A stretch of DNA of 64,000 bases from Ilyonectria destructans (taxonomy: Eukaryota; Ascomycota; Sordariomycetes; Hypocreales; Nectriaceae), in NCBI GenBank assembly GCA_020740775.1, contig JAHEWK010000009.1, forward strand, positions 2,604,001-2,668,000. The letters run 5' to 3'. Under the pieces are notes generated by a model. That model saw only the letters and a program-made list of their open reading frames with translations. It searched no databases and was not told the DNA's origin. Made by a program: the position numbers and the translations under genes. Shown piece by piece: positions 23,530 through 35,300 of the stretch; the first letter of the stretch is position 1; each line of letters starts with the position of its first letter.

Positions 23530-23700
23530 GGCGATGATGTTACAAGGGTGAGCGAGGTAAGGTTGCAGGAGGAATCAGCGCTGAACCTGCGCGAGCCGTG
23601 CCGTCTCCAATTTATAACTGCACTTGGCTGACTTTTTGCGGGTCACAGTGCTTGTTGGCTTGGCTGACCTTGGCAAACAGCCACCGTGCTTTGTTGTCTC

Positions 23701-23758
23701 GTATGACTTCGTCTAATTGGTGGGCGACTGACTGCAGGTTCGATTCCTGCGGCCTTGA
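23701..23758 (+). other. tRNA-like relic with intact B box
   Basis: A perfect T arm (GCAGG-TTCGATT-CCTGC, 23734-23750) contains the Pol III B box GGTTCGATTCC. A D-arm/A-box-like stretch (TTCGTCTAATTGGTGGG) lies upstream, but only about 10 bases separate the two, so the anticodon arm is missing, and no 5' partner for the acceptor strand GGCCTTG was found. This is probably a deleted tRNA or tRNA-derived repeat, not a working tRNA. Confidence 0.4.
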
Positions 23759-24767
23759 TGATGTGACCTTCCATGTCGGTGGCGGCGGAGACCGTTTCAG
23801 TAGTACAGTCAAATCTTAACTGCGTAACTGGTACGCCTTAGTTCGACAACGGTCCCGCAGATTCCGGAAAGAGAAGATGTAAGAATGATTGAAGATAACT
23901 GGACAATCCCGGCTTTTGCCAAGGCGCTAAGCTGCGCATCCCATTGACATTGCTAAGCAGCTTATTCTTTTGTACCGGGCAGGGATATCGGCGAATGAGA
24001 GAGAGTCGTATTAATGATACATCGATTTCCGCTTGTTTGCTTACAAAAAAAAAGGGTACTGCTGATCTGTCCTGTGTACAAGAGTCTGAGCGAGATCCTC
24101 ACCAAAATTACAGTATCTGCAACCTGTAGTGGAGACAGGACAAGAAAGCTGCCTCAGCACTATTAAAGATTTTACGGTACGAAGCACATGCATGCATTAA
24201 CGCCACCCGGAGCCGTTGCCGGACAGGGGCCGACTGTAGCGTCAGAGTTAATCGACATGTCGCAAGGCATATACGCACCCTATAGGGCAGTGCATCGCGT
24301 AGGTACCTTACACATTTGCTGCACATGGTGCTGCGGAACTTTGGGACAATAAGACCGGTTCGATATGCAGCAGAGCAAGAACCGACCGTGGCCTGTAAGC
24401 TTTGCCTGCAGCACCGTTACACCTTCCGGTCCTGGACGGTATGAAGACTGGTGAACAGGGGGAGCGTTTGGCTGCCTAATAACAAGAGGCAGTGTCATGA
24501 TTGATAGCCGTCCACCTTGGAGGATGAGAACCCTGGTTCGCTCTTACGGCCGAGTTTAATCTTTGACGTCCGTCTCTGCATTCCTTCAGGGTTTTGACGC
24601 CACAGAATGACAAGAACGAATGGGAGTTCGGCGTCCACACACGGAGTAAGCAATGGCGTAGCTCTTCTCTCCTTGAGAACACGGAGAAAGCGAGAAGTCC
24701 CCTTTTGCTGGTCTACTTCGACGAATGACTCGGATGGTGACATCCATTCTGCCGAAACGTTCTTTCC
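23759..24767. other. Intergenic between the two regulator genes
   Basis: No coding sequence recognised. Just before the Zn2Cys6 gene a GTTGG-rich tract (24900-24950) reads as imperfect GTTGGCTGTTGG repeats. Confidence 0.5.
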
Positions 24768-24774
24768 TATATAA
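24768..24774 (+). promoter_or_regulatory. TATA box of the Zn2Cys6 regulator
   Basis: TATATAA lies 192 bp upstream of the chosen ATG at 24960. Confidence 0.4.
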
Positions 24775-24959
24775 CAGATATGGCACTTTCTGCCCTGCTT
24801 CCACGTTCTCTATTGCAACGCATCACAACGGCCCCAATGGAGTTACACTACATACCACTACCTTACTGTTACCCACCCTGAAGTCGTATACGCATCGGCT
24901 GTTGGTAGTTGGCTGTTGGTCGTTCGCTGTTGGTTGTTGGCTGTTGGTTAGCCGTAGCA

Positions 24960-26252
24960 ATGCCCGCTCCATCGGGTGTCCGGCTACGTGACAGCTGCCA
25001 AGCTTGTGCAGCCTCGAAAGTCAAGTGTTCCAAAGATAAACCGCAATGCAACAGGTGCGGAGAGAGAGGGACGACGTGTAAATACCTGGTCACACAAAGG
25101 ACCGGTAGAAAGGCCCGTACTCGAAGTGACCCAGAAGAAGATACGATGCAGCGACCCACTTCTGCTCACACGACGTCGCCTTTGTCACCTGCAACATTGT
25201 CCTCTCTGGGGAGGGGATCGACGCCGGAGTTTTCACTTTTGGACCTTGACACGGCAATGCTGGCTTCAAGTGCCCATGGCGACTTGTCAATGCTTCCGGT
25301 GGATCTCAACTTCTCCTCGCCGATCCAGTTCTACGCAAACGCCATAGACGCATATGACGTCCCTACCGAGCACAAGCTCGGAATCTCTCATGCGAGTTCT
25401 CATGGAAGCCCTGGTGGGAGCTTGACTGCAGAACCTCGTATCCCTGGCCAGCCCGATCTACACTTCCTGTCAGACAAAGTTTCTCTTTCCCGTCACGATC
25501 CGGGCGCACAGGAGAAGCCAAAATCAATTACCGATACGACCGCATGCTCCCTGCCGCATAAGCAGCTATTTCAAGAACTCGGCAATTTCCAGACTCAGAC
25601 CTTATCCCGGCAGCCAGAAGGCATCAAGATGGCCTTGCAGCTGATGGGCCAGCTCTGCTGTGAAGAGGACAGCCCTTCAAATCTCAACATCTCCCCTTCG
25701 GAACTTGAATATCGGGCAAATACGCTTGTGGATGAGTCCAGAGTGGTGACAGAAACCGTCAACGATATGCTCCAGTACCCCGGCTCCGAGGATGGTTATT
25801 TTCTAGCCGTTGTCTGTTTGGTCATGTCCAAGGTTCTGGACGCTTACGTCAAGGCAGCCCAAGCCCTGAATGCTTGTGAAAGAGATGGACAGAGACGGTT
25901 AGGGTCATCTTCATCGTCAGCCCTGTCTTCCTGGTCATCCACTGGAACCGAGTCTGCCTCCAGCGCCTCGCCGGCGACGAAGGGAAGAGATCCAAAAGCT
26001 GTTCAGCAGTTGTTAGATGACCTCTATCAAGTGCGGACATCAGTGAATCATCTAGGCACCAAGATTGTATCGGTGTGCTCAAAACGAGATTGGTTCTTGG
26101 GCACCGATCTCACTCCTTCAGGCCACGATTCTACTATGCCAGCATTTCCGTTTTCAGCAGCAGTTCTGAACCAGTTGTATGACGAACTACGAAGACGTCT
26201 AAGCGCCATATCTCTCCAACTGATTAATGAATTGAAGCAGTTCTGGGTGTAA
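24960..26252 (+). CDS. Zn(II)2Cys6 transcription factor, AflR-like
   Basis: A single-exon protein of 430 aa. The binuclear zinc cluster sits at residues about 13-40: CQACAASKVKC, then CNRC and C, spaced C-x2-C-x6-C-x6-C-x2-C-x6-C. The middle is Ser/Pro-rich, and the C-terminal half has helices like the AflR regulatory domain (PDYL-free, with NELKQFWV at the end). I start it at 24960 (MPAPSGVRLRDSC) because upstream codons from 24909 translate the GTTGG repeat. It is likely the pathway-specific activator of the adjacent AOS/PKS pair. AflR-type proteins bind TCG-N5-CGA-like palindromes; I could not identify a clear site by eye. Confidence 0.9.
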   Translation: MPAPSGVRLRDSCQACAASKVKCSKDKPQCNRCGERGTTCKYLVTQRTGRKARTRSDPEEDTMQRPTSAHTTSPLSPATLSSLGRGSTPEFSLLDLDTAMLASSAHGDLSMLPVDLNFSSPIQFYANAIDAYDVPTEHKLGISHASSHGSPGGSLTAEPRIPGQPDLHFLSDKVSLSRHDPGAQEKPKSITDTTACSLPHKQLFQELGNFQTQTLSRQPEGIKMALQLMGQLCCEEDSPSNLNISPSELEYRANTLVDESRVVTETVNDMLQYPGSEDGYFLAVVCLVMSKVLDAYVKAAQALNACERDGQRRLGSSSSSALSSWSSTGTESASSASPATKGRDPKAVQQLLDDLYQVRTSVNHLGTKIVSVCSKRDWFLGTDLTPSGHDSTMPAFPFSAAVLNQLYDELRRRLSAISLQLINELKQFWV

Positions 26253-26784
26253 TAACACCGATTCTAAACTAGTTTATACTTTCCATGATGCAGGAAGAGG
26301 GTTGTATTTCATGGTTATTTATGCAGGTGATCTCTACTAGGGACGTATTCTTACCATAGGATTCTTTAGAAGCATTATATACGTAACCCTACTTTTGGAA
26401 CGTTCTCTTATTTTATATAGAGCATTTCTAGAAGCCCATGTAGCTTATGATAGTCACTGCTCCCCTTATTGAGAGCTAGCGCGAACTTACAGGTTGAAAA
26501 ACAGCCCTCCTTTTGTTTATAGGGGTGATAAATTCATCCAAGACCGATTCTGCGCCGATTCTCTTGAGAATTGTCCATTTGGAATAATGCATAGACCACT
26601 TACTCGTTTACGCCGCTTGTCTCACGATTTTACTAGAATAAGGTATAAGAAAGATAGCATTGAGGGTTTGGCTCATACATTTCATACAGAAGGAAATTGA
26701 CAAAATGAGAATCAACTGAGGACAGCTGTTTATTGATCAATCTAGGAAATAAATCTAAAAAAACTTCTAATATAGAAACTGATT
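26253..26784. other. Intergenic between convergent genes
   Basis: AT-rich 3' flanks of the Zn2Cys6 and AOS genes; no gene recognised. Confidence 0.5.
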
Positions 26785-28451
26785 CTAAACACTTATCCCA
26801 CTCTGGCCATTCATGCGACTGATACCACTGACCAACGGAGCAATGTTAATGGCGCTGCTACCATTGGTAGGATTGAAGAGGTTGGCACCATCGACACCGT
26901 TGGTGCCATTAACGCCGTTGCTGCCATTTGGGATCTGCCTATCTCTCTTGATGAGATCGAATGCAAGACGGGCCGCGCCCGGAAGTCTGTTTTTGTCACC
27001 ACTTGCTTCAATGTCCAGCATCTCTTGAGTCCAGGTGGTGATCGAGTCAATCAGTTTCCTCACGTCGTCCTTGGTGTTGTGGGCGTGCAACAGCAGTCGC
27101 ACTCGGTCCTCTCCCTTGCCCACAATGGGAAACACAATGTAGCATCCATTGATGCCGTCCCTCGTGAGGTGGAAAGCCAGATACAGCGCGTGCTTTTGAC
27201 GAGGCGTCCAGAGAGGCACGATGTGAGTAATGGGTGTCTCGTGCCAGCTTCCATCCTCATGAATTGGGATGTCAAGGATCCCCTTCTTGTGGGCTTTTTT
27301 GTAGACAGGGTGAGAGGTAAGTGTATCCAGGTAGAACAAGGTGAGCTCGTGCAGATAATCACGAGTCTGTTATGAGTTAGCCTGGATAAGCTCCACAGTA
27401 ATGATAATGGGGTATTACCTCTTGCATCTTCTGGGTCCGCATGAGTCGGACTCCGGCACGGCACGCTGCCAGCAGCGTGAACGGAGGTGCAACGGAGCAG
27501 ATGAAGACTTTTGCCTGGTTGATTAGGAGCGAACGGATCGTGTTGTTGGACAAAATGCATGCTTCGCACAATGTCAGTAACGTTGACCGAATTGGGGTTT
27601 GTGATTTGCTTACCACCAGATCCAGACAAAGCCTTGCCAAAGGTAACCATCTTGATAGCAACCTCGTCATCAAGGCCTTGCTCCCTGACGAAGCCCAAAC
27701 CCTCGGGGCCGCAGACGCCGTAACTGTGAGCCTCATCGACGATGAACTGGGCGTTCCCATGGGGGAAGATCTCCTTGGCGGCTTCGATGAGCTCCCTCAG
27801 CGGGCAAATATCGCCGTCCATGCTATAATAACTCTCAACGCCGATGATGACGCACCGCTTGCCCGCTTTGACGAGGGGGATTGATTCTTTGACGGATTCC
27901 ATGACTTCTATGAAGTCCTCCACGTCATTGTGGCGGAAAGGTCTCTGCTCGAGAGCCAAGCTGACCTTCATGCCGGAAAGCGCCGTGGCGTGCATCAGCT
28001 CGTCATACACAAGCACGTCGCCAGAACGAGGGACGGTCGAAAAAATGGCCTGGTTGGCGGTCCATCCAGAGTGCAGCACAAGCGCTGACTCAACACCCAT
28101 GAGCTCTGCCAGTTCCCTTTCAAACATGTCCTGGTACCTTGAAGTGCCGTCCAAGAGGCGCGATCCACCTGCACCCATGTGGAACCCGGGATTGGCCTCA
28201 AGTTCTTTCATGAACTCCTCCCTTAGAGCACCGGTAGCGCCCATTCCAAGAACATCGCAAGAGGAGAAGTCTGTGACATGACTGGGGGTGTGAATTGGGA
28301 AGCCGAGGCCAATTTGCCGCGAGAGGTCCAGCTGTTCTTCAATGTTTCGGTAGAAGACTGAGCTGTTTACCAGGCTGGGCCCCTTGATCTTCTGAGCAAC
28401 GGCCCATTCTTCTCTCCATTGGGCTCCCAAGTCTTTCTTGACCTCCGCCAT
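26785..28451 (-). CDS. PLP-dependent alpha-oxoamine synthase (AOS)
   Basis: Three exons (28451-27614, 27561-27419, 27366-26785) give 520 aa. The fold-type I core is clear: FHMGAGGSRLLDGT, LVLHSGWTANQAIF, FIVDEAHSYGVCG (Asp239, PLP N1 partner) and TFGKALSGSGA with the Schiff-base Lys273. This family (ALAS, AONS, KBL, serine palmitoyltransferase) condenses an amino acid with an acyl thioester and loses CO2. Beside a PKS lacking a release domain, it is expected to off-load the chain with an amino acid, as Fum8 does in fumonisin and SphA in sphingofungin biosynthesis. The C-terminus extends past the core with an Asn-Gly repeat (NGSNGVNGTNGVDGAN) that mirrors the PKS N-terminus. The amino acid used cannot be told from the sequence. 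Confidence 0.9.
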
Positions 28452-28605
28452 TTTTATTATCGCAATGCCGAGAAACTTGAATCAACGAACAGTAGAATTT
28501 GCAGAAAAGTTGACTGGAGATGTGGTTGAGTTGAAGTCACCAAGTTTTAAAGTATGTAGGGTTATTTTTGTAGCAATTGGGTCCTCTAATGGGTAGACGT
28601 ATATC

Positions 28606-28613
28606 TATTTATA
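28606..28613 (-). promoter_or_regulatory. TATA box for the AOS gene
   Basis: TATAAATA on the minus strand, about 155 bp upstream of the AOS start. Confidence 0.5.
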
Positions 28614-29274
28614 CCTGAAGCATGTAAACAATGAGACGTATATTTGCTCTTTCGGTGGGGGTACATTCGTTACCTGATCCATGGCCCGCAGCGCAGGCAA
28701 AGTGACAGATCGTCCCAGTCGAGTTTTCAGTCCGACGAGACACGCAAGCAGCGTAGCGTGCTGGAGAATCTTACCGATGTTCCAAATAGGTCATACAGGG
28801 ATTGAGTGGCGAAACTCGTAATTCCCCGACTGCGCTGCTTACGGGTCCAAGCCTCTAAGTGTACGACACTGTGAATCCTTCCTTAATTCCGTACAGCTTG
28901 AACCGATCCTATCTGTGAATTCCAATGCCCCGATGCACTGTAAGCACTTTAAGCTGCAGATTATAAGACCGGTCGAAGGATTCCATCATTCGGTCTCTTG
29001 GCATTGTGCGTCGGAGTGGGTTTCGGGCTTTGGTCATCCGCAGCCGCACCTGCAGAATCGGCCTGTTGGGATTTGGCCCCCATTCGGGGTGTTCGGTCTT
29101 ACACCGAAACTTCTAGCTGGATCCTTGTGTTGGAGTGCCTACAGCATCTCGCGTGGAATCTCACTTCCGAATCTCAGCAATGCCGACGAGTTGGTGCTTG
29201 CTACCCAGGTTCACTTGCGTTCAATCGGCGCAGCGATGTTTTCTCAAGGACCAGAAGAACTCTACGGGTCTTGA

Positions 29275-29282
29275 TATAATAA
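29275..29282 (+). promoter_or_regulatory. TATA-like box for the PKS gene
   Basis: TATAATAA lies about 90 bp upstream of the chosen PKS ATG at 29365. Confidence 0.45.
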
Positions 29283-29364
29283 TAAGAGCCCCCTCTCCTT
29301 GAGATTATCATACCTGGCATTTATGACAAACATTTTCCTATCAGCGGCTTACCAAACCATCAAC

Positions 29365-32300
29365 ATGACGGCCACGAACGGAATCAATGGTACCAGTGGT
29401 ACTAACGGTATCTCACATACTAACGGCACTAACGGACATACGAATGGTGGCTCTCATGCCAATGGTACAAACGGCATCTCGCACACCAACGGCACCAACG
29501 GACACACGAATGGTGATTCTCATGCTAATGGTACAAACGGTACCAACGGCGTGCACGTGGACAACCACAAGGCCGTCCCCATAGCAATCTGTGGTATGGG
29601 CCTTCGACTCCCCGGAGGATCATCGACCCCTCAAGAATTTTGGGAATTCCTCGTGAACAAGGGTGACGCAAGAGGTCGAGTCCCCAAATCACGCTACAAC
29701 GTGTCAGCCTACCACGAAACATCCAAACGACCTACAACTGTTGCCACCGAGTATGGCTACTTCCTGGACGAAGACGTGAAACTCGGTGCCATGGACACAA
29801 CTCGGTTTTCAATGAGTCGTGCTGATGTTGAGTATGCGGACCCTCAGCAGCGGCGCTTGTTGGAAGTTGTTACAGAGGCGTTTGAAGACGCGGGAGAGGC
29901 CAAGTTTAGAGTAAATATTGTGTTTCCTACTTGCCATGTTACGCCCCAATATGCTGACGGGACTTTAGGGCAAGAAGATCGGATGTTACTTCGGAAACAT
30001 GAACGAAGATTGGGGGGAGATGATGAACAGAGACCCCCTGTGGCATGGTCCAAATAAGATTGATGGCTATCAAGACTGGATGCTTGCCAACCGTATATCT
30101 TACGAGTTTGGTCTGACTGGACCAAGGTTTGTTTTGCAAACCCTTCTGTTGGGTATAGGCGGCTAATACTGCGTAGCATGACTATCCGCACAGCTTGTTC
30201 GTCAGCTCTGATTGGTGTCAATGAGGCTTGCTCAGCTATTCAACGTGGCATCTGCGAGGGTGCCATAGTAGCCGGCGGCAACTTGATCATGGCACCCGGG
30301 ACGACACAGCAGATGACGGAGAAGGGTATCTTGTCTCCCGAGGGCTCTTGCAAGAGTTTCTCTGCAGATGCAGACGGATATGCACGTGGTGAAGCATTCA
30401 CAGCCGTGTTCCTGAAGCCTCTCGATGCAGCTATTCGAGATGGCAACCCGATCCGGGCCGTCATCAGAGCCGCTGTGTCAAACTCAGATGGCAAGACACA
30501 AGGTATCACGCAGCCAAATGGGGCAGCCCACGAGGCGATGATCCGTCTGGCCTATAAGCAAGCTGGCATCACGGTAAGTAGTTATTATTCCCTGATGACC
30601 TGATCCGCTTGATTGTATGAACGAGGCTCACATTTGGCAATTCTCAGGATTTCTCCAAGACGGCATACTTCGAGTGCCACGGGACTGGTACGGCAGTTGG
30701 AGACCCTATTGAGACCGGAGCAGTAGCCAACGTATTTGGAGACGACGGCATTCACATCACCTCTGTGAAGCCCAACGTCGGCCACACTGAGGGTGCCTCC
30801 GGCTTGGTGTCTCTGATCAAGGCTGTCATGTCTCTGGAACATCGCACCATCCCGCCGAACATCAAGTTCAACACTCCGAACCCGAAGATTCCTTTCAAGA
30901 AGGGAAAACTCACTGTTCCTGTGGAGCCAACACCCTTCCCCGAGGATCGCTGTGAGCGAGTCAGTGTCAACAGCTTTGGACTCGGCGGCTCAAACGCCCA
31001 TGTCATTGTCGACTCAGCAAGGAGCTTCAACCTTCCCAAGCCGACGAGTCGAGACAGCGACCGAGACACGGATCCCCAACTGCTTCTTTTCTCGGCAGGT
31101 TCTGCCCCGTCATTGAAGTCCATGATCAATGGTTACGAGGACTGGATCGTGAAGAACCCAAACATGACCGATAGGCTACATGATTTAGCCTACACGCTCG
31201 ACAACAGGCGTGAGCATCTCCCCCATCGGTCATTCAAGATCGCGGGTACCAACGATATCCCGGCATCTCAGGGAAGAAAGATCCCGGGTCAGCCCGTGAG
31301 TCTGGTTATGGTGTTTACAGGACAAGGTGCACAATGGCCCCGCATGGGCCGTGAGCTGCTATTGCGCGATGATCTCGTCTTCCAGAAGACCATCAGAACG
31401 CTGGACAAGTATCTTGAGGCTATTCCTGAGCCTCCTCAGTGGACGATTGAGGGAGAGCTGCAGAAGTCGGCCAAGACGTCGCGTGTCCAGAAGGCGGAGC
31501 TCTCACAGCCGCTGTGCACTGCCGTCCAGGTCGCCATGATAGACCTCTTCGCAAGCATCGGCGTTGAGCCCGCGGCGGTTGTGGGCCACAGTAGTGGTGA
31601 ACTTGCCGCTGCCTACGCGGCTGGTGCTCTTACTGCAAAGGAGGCCATCATCGGAGCCTACCAGCGTGGACAAGCCGCCAAGCTCCAGAACAGGAAGGGC
31701 GCCATGGCCGCTGTCGGCCTGAGCTGGGATGAAGTCGAGCCGTTCCTGAACCGGCCCCATGTTGTCGTTGCGTGCGAGAACTCTCCCAAGAGCGTTACTC
31801 TTTCGGGTGACGCTGAAGAGGTACAAGCCGCTGTCACGCGTATCAAGGAGGCGCATCCCGATGTCACGGCTCGACTGCTCAAGGTCGAAAAGGCGTATCA
31901 CTCGTACCACATGCAGGAGATTGGAAAGGACTACCATGCCATGATTGAACCACACATCGAGGGTAGGCAGGCAATCAAGCCCTTCTTCTCTAGTGTAACA
32001 GGCACTGGTGAGCCAGAGCAGCGCAAACTCGACGCCAAGTACTGGCAGCAGAACCTCCAGTCACCCGTACTCTTCAGCCCTGCAGTGGCCGGCGTGCTGA
32101 AGCACTTCAAAAACCCAGCCTTCATTGAGATTGGTCCTCACGGAGCCCTAGCAGGCCCGGCACGACAGATCTTCGCCAAGGCGTCCGCCGCTCCGCCATA
32201 TCTGTCGGCAATGACACGGAACGAGGATTGCGTGCAGTCGTATCTGGCCGCCGTTGGCAAGCTCTTTGAGCTGAACATCTCGATCGACTACGCGGCCATT

Positions 32301-35300
32301 GCCCCCGCTGGGCAGACGCTCCCAGATCTTCCGCGCTACCCCTGGAACTACGAGGGCGAGTTCTGGGTTGAGTCTCGCATGTCGGCCGAGTGGAGGCACC
32401 CAAAGTTCCCCAGACATCCGCTGCTGGGACGTCGACAGCTGGAGAGCACCAGCCTCGAGCCGAGCTGGAGGAGCCTGACCAACATTGAGGACGCTCCCTG
32501 GCTTCGAGACCACCAGATCCAGGGTACCATTGTTTTCCCTGCCGCAGGCTACTTTGCCATGGCAGGCGAGGCAATCCGACAGCTGAGCGGCATCGAAGAG
32601 TCGTACAGCCTCTCCCATGTGGTGCTCAGCCAGGCACTGATCTTGCAGGAGGGTGCTGACACCGAGGTGGTGACAAACCTGCGTCCTCATCGCCTGACGG
32701 ACTCGGCAGATAGCCAGTGGTGGGAGTTCTCTATCGCCTCATACAATGGCCATTCGTGGGTGAAGCACTGTGTCGGCCAGGTCTCAGCCGTGCCATCTAC
32801 CGAGCCAACCCAGGCTGAAGAGGTCAAGTCGCTTCCTAGGAAGTTGGACACCTTCAAGGTCTTCAATACTCTTGCAAAGGCCGGAATGGAGTATGGACCA
32901 GCCTTCCAGCGCCTGGATAAGATCAGTGCAGGAACTCTGGAGACCAAGGCAGTGAGCAGCTTAACCCGCCATCTGAATGGAGACGAGAACAAGTACCACC
33001 TGCACCCTACTGTTATTGACGCGGCTCTTCAGATGGGTCTTGTCGCTGCCAGATCCGGCAAGCTCGATGCCAGCAACTGTGCGGCAATGCCTACCTTGAT
33101 TGAGGAGGTGACCATTTTCCGCAGCGCCCCGGAGTCAGAGATGGCGGTGACAGCGTTGACAGATGTGCAGCCTGGCAGCGGTGAGATTAGAGGTCAGTTC
33201 CAGGTTATTGCAAACGGCAAGGCTGTGTTGAGGATGCCAAAGGCCGCCTTCACACCCATCGAACAAGGTGACAAGGATATCGTGCACAAACTCCCCATCA
33301 GTGCGCGGGTCAACTGGAAGCCTCACATCGACTTCATCGACGCGGCTTCTCTCATCAAACCCGAGTTCGATGGCGACAAGTGGACGCCCCTGCTGAACGA
33401 GCTGGGCGAACTCTGCTTCATCTTCTTCCAGAGATGCATCGAGGATGTGAAATTGTCAGAGAATCCCTCGATCCAGCGGTTCGCGGCCTGGATTGGCCGA
33501 CAATTCCAAACGCTCGACAAGGATCATCCTGGACACGCCCTTGATATCCCGCAAATCGTCGACAGGGCTCACGGGATCGGAGAGCTTATGGCTGAGTCGC
33601 CGCTTGCTGCCTGTGCAGACTGTATTCTCGAGATTGGCCAGCACATTGTCGACCTACTCACCGGCGAAAAGGACGTTATTGATGTTCTCTCACAAGATGA
33701 TCTTCTTGCCAGGCTGTTTGCTGCGGCCAACACCGTCAACCGAACGGCCTTCCTCAGGAGTCTGGCGCACGCAAGACCGAGCCTTCGTATTCTAGAGCTC
33801 GGTGGCAGCACGGGACAATTGACGTCCTCTTTGCTGAAGGACCTGGCCCTCCCTAACGGCGGCGCCCTTTACTTCAAACACACCTTCACCGACCCCTCGT
33901 CGACTTCCGTCGCCGACGCAAGGAAGCGCTTCCAGGACTTGGACAACTTTGAGTCGCGCGTGCTAGACATTAGCAAGGACCCAGCAGAGCAGGGATTTAA
34001 GGAAGACGACAAATACGACCTGATCGTGGCGACCAACTATGTTCACGCCACTCCAAGCTTGTCCGGCTCCTTGACCAATGTCCGTAAACTATTGGCACCC
34101 GGTGGTCGTCTCCTTCTGCAGGAGCTCAACACCGAGTCCAAGTGGATCAACTGCATTCTCGGGTTCCTGGATGACTGGTGGGTTGGTGAGAATGACGGAC
34201 GCCCCGACGAGCCCTACGTGTCTCCCGAGCGCTGGGAAGTCGAGCTGAAGCGCGCTGGCTTCGCTGCGCCGGACGTGGTGCTCGACTCCCCAGCACCGCA
34301 CCAACTGAGCGCCGTCATGATAGCGAGGCCCGAAGAAGACGTCAACCCAAACGTCAACAAGACTGTGACTGTATTGGCCTACGAGCATGACGATAAGAAT
34401 GTCGACGTCGTAAGCCAGAAGCTTGAAAGCCGAGGCTACACCGTCGACAAGTGCCGCTTCAGCGATGAACTGCCGCGAGGGTCTCAGGATGTGATCAGTC
34501 TCCTCGATGAGAGCAGTCCTTTCTTCGAGGACATCGATGAGCACCGCTTCAAGACTCTGCAAAAGCTTCTTGCCAATATTGGCGAGTCAGGCCTGTTCTG
34601 GGTCACCCGCCCGTCTCAGATGCAGTCCAAGGACCCGCGGTACGCGACAGTCGTTGGCGCGATCCGCTCCATCCGTCACGAGGACACCATCGACTTCGCC
34701 ACCTGCGAGGTTGACGACGTGAGCGCATCACTTGGCGACGTCGTTGACGCCTTCGCCCACTTCCAGAAGAGATACGAGGACGAGTTCTTCCGGCCCAACT
34801 ATGAGTATGCAATTGTCGACGGCACAATCAATGTGCCTCGCATCTATCCCTTCGCATTCGGTGATGAGCGGATCTCGAGACGTGTCGCAGAGGAGCGAGT
34901 GTCTCTTGTGGCTGAGAAGCCGGGCCGCTTGACTTCGCTGAGCTGGGAGTCGCGTGCATCTGAGCCCCTGGTTAGAGACCAGGTCGAGGTCGAGGTCTTC
35001 TATGCTGGGCTCAGCTCCAAGGTGTGTTTCTTCAACGTGCATCAGATTTGCATCATCCTTCGTACTGACTCTTCTTCACTCACAGGATGTCGCCGAGGTT
35101 ATGGGCACCAGCCCGTACCCTGCCGGAGGTCTTGGTGTAAGCGCCAGTGGGAGAATCTCAGCCATCGGCCCCGATGTCAAAGTCTTTGCAGTGGGCGACC
35201 GCGTCATCGGCCTTGGGGCCGGCAGCTTTTCTTCGCACCTGCGCACGTCTGAGGCGCTGATCGAGAGTATCCCCGACAGCATCTCCTTTGAAGAAGCGGC

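Larger units (their letters stand above)
28452..29364. promoter_or_regulatory. Divergent AOS-PKS promoter region
   Basis: A 913-bp shared intergenic region. It contains a minus-strand TATA box, a plus-strand TATA box and an 8-bp palindrome GACCGGTC near 28969. The TCAGCCnnnTGCAT motif found elsewhere in the cluster was not seen here. Head-to-head arrangement suggests co-expression of the two core enzymes. Confidence 0.6.

Noticed and set aside
23701..23758. Functional tRNA gene
   Set aside because: The T arm is perfect but there is no anticodon arm and no 5' acceptor strand, so it is recorded as a relic only.
29299..29364. Upstream PKS start at 29299
   Set aside because: It would add 22 residues unlike PKS N-termini and would place the start very close to the TATA-like box; the ATG at 29365 directly precedes the repeat tail.
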